DNA of 10,625 bases, taken from RGIG6353 sp045531285. GTDB taxonomy: Bacteria > Bacillota > Clostridia > Oscillospirales > SIG627. The notes beneath the pieces were generated by a model. The model saw only the letters and a list, made by a program, of their open reading frames with translations, was not told where the DNA came from and made no database searches. Positions within the stretch are counted from its first letter, which is position 1. Every line of letters starts with the position of its first letter. Positions 6,876 to 10,625 of the stretch are shown one piece after another. The DNA is taken from positions 1-10,625 of the forward strand of contig JAZSDT010000030.1 in NCBI GenBank assembly GCA_045531285.1, written 5' to 3'. A program made the position numbers and the translations under genes.

Positions 6876-6904
6876 ATTATATAGTGTACAGTTCATATTT
6901 GGAA
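6876..6904 (-). promoter_or_regulatory. Candidate promoter of the oxidoreductase pair
   Basis: On the minus strand a perfect TATAAT (6876-6881) is preceded, at 17 bases, only by a poor -35 (TTCCAA at 6899-6904). This is the usual form of a promoter needing an activator such as the divergent AraC protein. No clear repeated AraC site was found in the 168-base gap. Confidence 0.55.
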
Positions 6905-6976
6905 TGCCTGTGCTTTGTGTAAAAAATGTCATTTTTTTGGGTTTAGCTGTATTTCTTTGTTTTTTTGTAAATATAC

Positions 6977-7005
6977 TTGACTCTTTTTTTGCATTTTGAT
7001 ACAAT
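6977..7005 (+). promoter_or_regulatory. Promoter of the AraC-family regulator
   Basis: TTGACT (6977-6982) and TACAAT (7000-7005) are 17 bases apart. The expected transcription start is about 7012, only about 9 bases before the favoured GTG start, so the mRNA would have almost no leader beyond its SD sequence. Confidence 0.75.
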
Positions 7006-7020
7006 ATCGTTGAGGTGAAC

Positions 7021-7866
7021 GTGTTGAATAAGTATCACATTGACTATCATTATTTAGATGAGCCGATCTATTACGGAAATACTCTTTTTTTCCAATTGGG
7101 CAGACTTTGGTTTTCTCCAAGCGGAATAATGAGTAAACATGCGCACGGAAATTTGTATGAGCTTACTGTTGTTACAGACGGCAAAGGATGGGTGTATACG
7201 AATGGTATTTCCGCCGAGGTGTCAAAGGGGGATATTTATCTGTCCTATCCGGGTGATTTTCACGAAATACGTTCATCCGAGGATGAACCTATGAAGTACG
7301 ATTTTTTTGCTTTTAACACGCGAAACGAAACGCTTGCTGATGAATTAAAAAACATTGCCGCAATTTACGGATGCGAGGAAAGGGTTTTCAGGGATAGTCA
7401 GGTAAGCACCGCCGTGTCAAATGCTATATCAGAATATTCTTCAAAACAGGAGTACCACATCGAGCTGTTAGCGTTGCTGTTTGAACAAATAATTTATTAT
7501 ACTGTAAGAAATTTTAAAATTGATAAGCCCATGCTTCAAAATAAATACACCGTTTCGGCAGACGAGCTTTGCTATCAAATGATGCATTATATTGATACAC
7601 ATATATATGACGTAGAAAATCTTTCCGACTTATCCCAAGCATTTAACTATAATTACAGCTATCTTTCCGACCTATTCAAAAGGAATACCGGCAATACGCT
7701 TACAAATTACTATCAGACAAGACGTCTGGACACAGCAGCCTTGCTTTTGCGAGAGAAAAGGTTGCGTGTAAATCAAATAGCTGAAATGCTCAAATACTCC
7801 TCGTTGTATTCCTTTAGTAAAGCCTTCAAGAAAAAATTTGGTGTTTCTCCTAAAAATTACAGATGA
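7021..7866 (+). CDS. AraC family transcriptional regulator with cupin sensor domain
   Basis: The protein of about 281 residues has an N-terminal cupin-like ligand-binding domain (HAHGNLYELTVVTDGKGWVY, then KGDIYLSYPGDFHEI within the first 85 residues) and two C-terminal helix-turn-helix units. The second contains the AraC signature QIAEMLKYSSLYSFSKAFKKKFGVSPKNYR. Such proteins bind a small carbohydrate and usually activate an adjacent operon, here the divergent oxidoreductase pair. Possible in-frame starts are GTG 7015, GTG 7021 and TTG 7024. The SD-like GAGG (7012-7015) overlaps the first and lies 5 bases before the second, so 7021 is preferred and 7024 is possible. The predicted transcription start near 7012 makes the leader very short. 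No strong terminator follows; a new promoter begins 18 bases after the stop. Confidence 0.92.
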   Translation: MLNKYHIDYHYLDEPIYYGNTLFFQLGRLWFSPSGIMSKHAHGNLYELTVVTDGKGWVYTNGISAEVSKGDIYLSYPGDFHEIRSSEDEPMKYDFFAFNTRNETLADELKNIAAIYGCEERVFRDSQVSTAVSNAISEYSSKQEYHIELLALLFEQIIYYTVRNFKIDKPMLQNKYTVSADELCYQMMHYIDTHIYDVENLSDLSQAFNYNYSYLSDLFKRNTGNTLTNYYQTRRLDTAALLLREKRLRVNQIAEMLKYSSLYSFSKAFKKKFGVSPKNYR

Positions 7867-7884
7867 CTTTTTTTAAGAAAACTA

Positions 7885-7913
7885 TTGACTTTAGGAGTAT
7901 TTTGTATTAATAT
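7885..7913 (+). promoter_or_regulatory. Candidate promoter of the 41-codon peptide gene
   Basis: TTGACT (7885-7890) and TAATAT (7908-7913) have a 17-base spacing. The -10 box is imperfect. Transcription would start near 7919-7920, exactly where a hairpin begins. Confidence 0.5.
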
Positions 7914-7918
7914 GTAGA

Positions 7919-7939
7919 CGCGATAGGATTTCTATTGCG
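7919..7939 (+). promoter_or_regulatory. Predicted 5'-end hairpin in the peptide gene leader
   Basis: CGCGATAG (7919-7926) pairs with CTATTGCG (7932-7939) over 8 bp with one G-U pair, around the loop GATTT. If the promoter call is right, the hairpin sits at the very 5' end of the mRNA, where such structures are known to protect transcripts from decay. It leaves the RBS free. Confidence 0.45.
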
Positions 7940-7990
7940 CATTTGCAAAATTAATAAAAATATAAAGTGATATAAAAAGGAGAAAAAGAA

Positions 7991-8116
7991 ATGAATAAGG
8001 AATTACTTAGATACGAAGCGCCTGAATTCGAAGTAGTGGTTTTCGAGGCAGAAGATATAATTACAACAAGCGGTACAGACCCTCAGTCTGACGAGCCCTT
8101 GTATCCCGAAAATTAA
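7991..8116 (+). CDS. Small acidic peptide of 41 residues, function unknown
   Basis: The ORF encodes MNKELLRYEAPEFEVVVFEA, then EDIITTSGTDPQSDEPLYPEN. A strong AAGGAG (7977-7982) lies 8 bases before the ATG, and a candidate promoter and weak terminator frame it. The peptide has a short basic start, a central YEAPEFEVVVFEAEDIITTSG block and a variable acidic, proline-containing tail. There is no signal peptide or membrane segment. From memory, short clostridial proteins with a similar Glu-Ala-Pro-Glu / Glu-Asp-Ile-Ile-Thr-Thr-Ser pattern recur in gut Firmicutes, but I do not know an established function. The conserved core plus variable tail is reminiscent of a RiPP precursor, yet no modifying enzyme or exporter is adjacent. 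I judge it a real gene from its RBS, codon pattern and position. Confidence 0.75.
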   Translation: MNKELLRYEAPEFEVVVFEAEDIITTSGTDPQSDEPLYPEN

Positions 8117-8126
8117 GAAAATATTG

Positions 8127-8154
8127 AAGCCGGAGCCATTTGTGTGCGGCTTTT
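8127..8154 (+). terminator. Weak terminator-like hairpin after the small peptide gene
   Basis: AAGCCG (8127-8132) pairs with CGGCTT (8147-8152) across a 14-base loop, followed by more T. The stem is short. It occupies the same place relative to dispersed element copy 2 as the strong terminator does to copy 1. Confidence 0.45.
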
Positions 8155-8259
8155 CATATACATGGAAATTGCATTAAATCAACCTCGCCGTTTTGCATTG
8201 TAGGGATATATTCAAAGGTTACGATAGGCGAGCATTGCCGGCGGAGGCTCTCCGCTTTT
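8151..8259. repeat. Dispersed intergenic element, copy 2
   Basis: The copy is identical to copy 1 over 70 bases (8164-8233 against 4847-4916) and also shares TTTTCATAT (8151-8159). It lies 3317 bases away in the same orientation, again between convergent genes. The terminal hairpin GCGGAG-GCT-CTCCGC (8241-8255) keeps the pairing of copy 1 (GCGGTC-GCT-GACCGC) although two bases in each arm differ. The T-run (8256-8259) reaches into the stop codon of the PAP2 gene. Confidence 0.85.
8240..8259 (+). terminator. Terminator-like hairpin ending dispersed element copy 2
   Basis: A 6-bp GC-rich stem (8241-8246 with 8250-8255), extendable by one G-T pair (8240-8256), has loop GCT and runs into TTTT. 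Read in the plus direction it could stop transcripts from the small peptide gene. Confidence 0.55.
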
Positions 8260-9127
8260 ACATTTTCACTTTTTTTAGTATAAAAGGATAAAATCCCATT
8301 ACAATAAATATGAGAATGAAGTACCTTACTGTTTCGGAAATAAGTGAAACACGTATTGATGAAAACACGAACAGCGCCTTGAAAAACTCCTTAACGGCAA
8401 GAGCCAGAAGTACGCCGACAATTACGCGTACAAGCTTTTTCCAAAAGGGAGCTTTGCAGTCAAGTGAAACATATTTTTCTTCAAAAAGTGAGGCACAAAA
8501 TAAGCCTGACAGCATTCCGTACACTTTATAGAGATCCTTGAAATGATAATCTGCTTCAAAAAGGAAATATATTACAAAGGGCGCAAAAACAATAATTGCC
8601 CATTTATAAAGCTTGTATTTGTCGGATATCCTGTCGTAAAGCACGTTGATTCCAACAGCACAGGTAACTCCAAGAACTGCGCCTACGATTACGTCCGAGG
8701 GATAATGGGCACCGAGATACATTCTTGAAAAAGCCACAAGTAATATACCGATGACAGAAAAAAGTGTCCAGTAGATCTTTTTGTATTTCAGAGCCAAAAA
8801 CGTGCTCCAGGTGGCAAAGCTTTGAGTGTGACCGCTGGGGAAGGAATACCCTGTGGCAGTACCGGGTCTGACACAAGTTACCTTGCCTGTCGAAAATGGG
8901 CGCGGTACTTTAAAGAAATTTTTCACAATACCGTTTACGTTCAGAGAAACCATGGTAGTGAACAAAAGTCTTTTTGCCATTTCCTTGTCCAACATAAAGT
9001 AAATAACGGCAATAACTACTACAAGGAGATTTTGCTCCCCAAGCATAGTTATGTATTCAAAAACATTATTAAGAAAGCCGCTTCGGATATTTTCCAAGCT
9101 CTGCAAAAAATCCAATTGTAACGTCAT
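8258..9127 (-). CDS. PAP2-family membrane phosphatase
   Basis: The 289-residue product (from the favoured start) is an integral membrane phosphatidic-acid-phosphatase type 2 enzyme with several hydrophobic helices. The three family motifs are present: KNFFKVPRP, FPSGHTQ, and SRMYLGAHYPSD with the catalytic histidine. The family removes phosphate from lipid phosphates such as phosphatidate, phosphatidylglycerol phosphate or undecaprenyl pyrophosphate; the substrate here is not resolved. The C-terminal third adds further membrane helices beyond the core, ending in a lysine-rich tail. An upstream in-frame ATG (to 9178) exists, but the ATG at 9125-9127 has GGAGGT (9134-9139) 6 bases before it, and a promoter overlaps the longer N-terminus, so the shorter form is chosen. 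It stands alone and converges on the small peptide gene. Confidence 0.92.
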   Translation of the reverse strand: MTLQLDFLQSLENIRSGFLNNVFEYITMLGEQNLLVVVIAVIYFMLDKEMAKRLLFTTMVSLNVNGIVKNFFKVPRPFSTGKVTCVRPGTATGYSFPSGHTQSFATWSTFLALKYKKIYWTLFSVIGILLVAFSRMYLGAHYPSDVIVGAVLGVTCAVGINVLYDRISDKYKLYKWAIIVFAPFVIYFLFEADYHFKDLYKVYGMLSGLFCASLFEEKYVSLDCKAPFWKKLVRVIVGVLLALAVKEFFKALFVFSSIRVSLISETVRYFILIFIVMGFYPFILKKVKM

Positions 9128-9149
9128 ATTACTACCTCCCGTGAAAGTG

Positions 9150-9178
9150 ATTATATCACATTTCTTAAAACGATGCAA
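9150..9178 (-). promoter_or_regulatory. PAP2 gene promoter
   Basis: On the minus strand TATAAT (9150-9155) has a TG extension one base upstream and a TTGCAT -35 box (9173-9178) at 17 bases. The predicted start of transcription, near 9143, lies downstream of the alternative upstream ATG, excluding it. Confidence 0.75.
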
Positions 9179-9310
9179 CCGTTATATGTCGAAATGCTGT
9201 TTTGAAATTTGTTTGAAAATACATTTTTTACACCACATATATCTTGCCCTTTTGAACAGATTATATTTGAGGCATCTTTGATGGCTCAATGTCAATTGGG
9301 GAGAAAATAA

Positions 9311-10321
9311 ATGTTGAATTATAAAAATAAATTGAAAGGAATAACACTGCTTTTAATACTGGTTCTGTCACTTTCTACGGTTGTCCTTGCCGAAGGAGAG
9401 GTTTATATCGGAGGATTCCCTTTCGGTGTAAAGATGACTACGGACGGCGTTTTTGTTTCGGGTATTACAGATGTTGACAGCACAGTCGGTAAGGTATCTC
9501 CTGCCAAGGATGCGGGCATACTTGAGGGAGACGTTATTGTGAAGCTTAACGGGGAAAAGCTTGACGGAGTGGAAGAAGCATCTGACATTATAGCAAATTC
9601 ACAGGGCAAAAGACTAAAGGCAGAAATTAAAAGGGGGGATAAAACCCTTACTTTAAACTTGATACCTGTGCAAACCACCGAAAAAAAGGAATATAAAACA
9701 GGTATGCTTATCAAGGATTCCGCTTCGGGCATTGGAACAGTTACCTTTATAAATAAGGACGCTCAGACCTTTGGCGGTTTGGGACACGGTATAACCGACA
9801 GAGCTACAATGGAGCTTTTGCCTTTTGGGGAAGGAACAGTTCACAACGTAGAAATCACTGACGTGGTAAAGGGCGAAGCCGACGTCCCGGGTGAACTAAA
9901 GGGAACACTTGACTCGAGATGCACAGGAAGTCTTTTGAAAAATACAGAAACAGGCGTTTTTGGAAAGCTTGCAAAAAAGCTGAAGGGTCTTGAAGAGATC
10001 GAAGTTGCCGACAGCGGAGAAATAAAAGAAGGCGATTGTATAATATACACCTGCCTTGACGGTCATCAGCCTTGTAAGCTAAAAGGCGAAGTTGCAAAGA
10101 TAGTGGACAAAAAAGCAAAGACAAAAAACTTCATTGTAACCTTGACCGATAAGGATGCACTCGCAAAAACAGGCGGCATCGTTCAAGGAATGTCAGGTAG
10201 CCCAATCGTCCAGAATGGCAAGTTAGTTGGCGCTGTCACCCACGTGCTTATGAAGGACCAGACCTCAGGATATGGGATATTTATTGAGAATATGATGGCA
10301 GAAACGGAGAAAATTAAATAA
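9311..10321 (+). CDS. spoIVB: SpoIVB-type S55 serine peptidase with PDZ domain, short form
   Basis: The 336-residue protein has an N-terminal membrane anchor or signal segment (about 8-27, possible cleavage after VLA), a PDZ domain (about 40-120, with SPAKDAGILEGDVIVKLNG) and an S55 peptidase domain. Putative catalytic residues are His159 in GLGHGI, Asp280 in TLTDKDAL and Ser295 in GMSGSP. The Asp-to-Ser distance of 15 equals that of Bacillus subtilis SpoIVB (Asp363, Ser378 as I recall them). In sporulation SpoIVB is secreted from the forespore to signal activation of pro-sigmaK processing by SpoIVFB. This copy is about 80 residues shorter, mainly before the catalytic domain, and lacks the usual recN and spo0A neighbours, so it may be a paralogue. 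GGGGAG (9298-9303) lies 7 bases before the ATG. No convincing vegetative or sigmaG promoter was found. A terminator follows. Confidence 0.88.
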   Translation: MLNYKNKLKGITLLLILVLSLSTVVLAEGEVYIGGFPFGVKMTTDGVFVSGITDVDSTVGKVSPAKDAGILEGDVIVKLNGEKLDGVEEASDIIANSQGKRLKAEIKRGDKTLTLNLIPVQTTEKKEYKTGMLIKDSASGIGTVTFINKDAQTFGGLGHGITDRATMELLPFGEGTVHNVEITDVVKGEADVPGELKGTLDSRCTGSLLKNTETGVFGKLAKKLKGLEEIEVADSGEIKEGDCIIYTCLDGHQPCKLKGEVAKIVDKKAKTKNFIVTLTDKDALAKTGGIVQGMSGSPIVQNGKLVGAVTHVLMKDQTSGYGIFIENMMAETEKIK

Positions 10322-10331
10322 CGGACAACAG

Positions 10332-10361
10332 AAACACTCACTATTTTTGGTGGGTGTTTTT
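10332..10361 (+). terminator. Terminator of the SpoIVB-type gene
   Basis: AAACACTCAC (10332-10341) pairs with GTGGGTGTTT (10350-10359) over 10 bp with one G-T pair, around an 8-base loop, and ends in TTTTT (10357-10361). It starts 11 bases after the stop codon, so the peptidase is transcribed alone and not with the following regulator. Confidence 0.85.
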
Positions 10362-10435
10362 GTCTGAAAACTCATATGATTTTTTAGACAAAATTCAAAT
10401 GTGAACTTTTAAAGAAAATAAATCAACCAAAAAGG

Positions 10436-10464
10436 ATGACAAAACAAAATTTGTATGTTAAAAT
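10436..10464 (+). promoter_or_regulatory. Promoter of the XRE-type regulator
   Basis: ATGACA (10436-10441) and TAAAAT (10459-10464) are 17 bases apart, with a TG (10456-10457) one base before the -10 as an extended -10. The RBS AGGAGG (10493-10498) lies 8 bases before the ATG at 10507. Confidence 0.7.
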
Positions 10465-10506
10465 GAGCTTGTGATTTAAAAAATCATAATTTAGGAGGTT
10501 ACAAAA

Positions 10507-10625
10507 ATGATTACTGCTTTCGGGAAATTCTTGCGTATTTTGAGAATGGATAGCGGAGAAATTTTAAAAACGATGGCTGAAAAACTGGAGGTTACATCTT
10601 CTTTTCTTTCAGCAGTAGAGAACGG
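10507..10625 (+). CDS. XRE-family helix-turn-helix regulator, N-terminal part (cut by window edge)
   Basis: Only the first 39 codons are present. They begin MITAFGKFLRILRMDSGEIL and continue with an XRE-type helix-turn-helix (AEKLEVTSSFLSAVENG). The family binds DNA and includes phage-type repressors, antitoxins of HigA type and metabolic regulators; the rest of the protein would be needed to tell these apart. It has its own promoter and a consensus RBS, and is separated from the SpoIVB-type gene by a terminator. Confidence 0.82.
   Translation, partial: MITAFGKFLRILRMDSGEILKTMAEKLEVTSSFLSAVEN

Noticed and set aside
8164..8233. CRISPR or tandem repeat array
   Set aside because: Only two copies exist, 3.3 kb apart, with genes between them. 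There is no regular spacing and no cas gene.
9128..9178. Upstream ATG extending the PAP2 protein by 17 residues
   Set aside because: It has no RBS, and the segment overlaps the promoter, whose predicted transcript would start downstream of it. The ATG at 9127 has a consensus SD.
9205..9245. Possible sporulation (sigmaG/sigmaF) or vegetative promoter for the SpoIVB-type gene
   Set aside because: TTGAAA (9213-9218) and CATATA (9236-9241) are loosely spaced like a promoter, but neither box matches sigmaG, sigmaF or sigmaA well enough to call.
10358..10393. Inverted repeat TTTTGTCT...AGACAAAA downstream of the SpoIVB-type gene
   Set aside because: The 8-bp AT-rich arms are separated by 20 bases and overlap the terminator tail. 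This could easily arise by chance and no function is suggested by position.

Overview
The window looks like the chromosome of a low-to-moderate GC, spore-forming Firmicute, most likely a gut-type clostridial lineage (Oscillospiraceae/Lachnospiraceae-like). This rests on Gram-positive style ribosome-binding sites and strong TTGACA/TATAAT promoters, a SpoIVB-type sporulation peptidase, and sugar and phosphosugar genes with SorC and AraC regulators. No species is assigned.

Region 1 (9-4732) is a divergent carbohydrate locus. A class II ketose-bisphosphate aldolase on the minus strand faces a plus-strand run of four tightly packed genes: a SorC-family sugar-responsive regulator, a YjjG-like HAD phosphatase, a MATE exporter and a glycerophosphodiester phosphodiesterase-like protein. 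The 139-bp space between the arms holds two near-consensus promoters and a perfect 16+16 inverted repeat over the aldolase promoter. The regulator therefore probably represses the aldolase and responds to a phosphorylated sugar. A strong terminator closes the four-gene unit.

Region 2 (4733-4981) is a convergent intergenic region with that terminator and the first copy of a dispersed element. The second copy lies at 8151-8259. The two share 70 identical bases and end in hairpins whose stems differ by paired compensatory changes.

Region 3 (4982-7866) has two translationally coupled Gfo/Idh/MocA-type oxidoreductases on the minus strand, divergent from a plus-strand AraC regulator with a cupin sensor domain. 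This is the usual layout of a small inducible sugar or polyol catabolic unit; the substrate cannot be named.

Region 4 (7867-8257) holds a 41-codon acidic peptide gene with its own candidate promoter, a hairpin near the predicted 5' end of its mRNA and a strong RBS, followed by the second copy of the element.

Region 5 (8258-10625) holds a membrane PAP2 phosphatase (minus), a short SpoIVB-type PDZ/S55 peptidase (plus) with a clear terminator, and the start of an XRE-type regulator cut by the window edge. No rRNA, tRNA, CRISPR array, transposase or phage gene was seen. Apart from the dispersed element, the gene content is ordinary.
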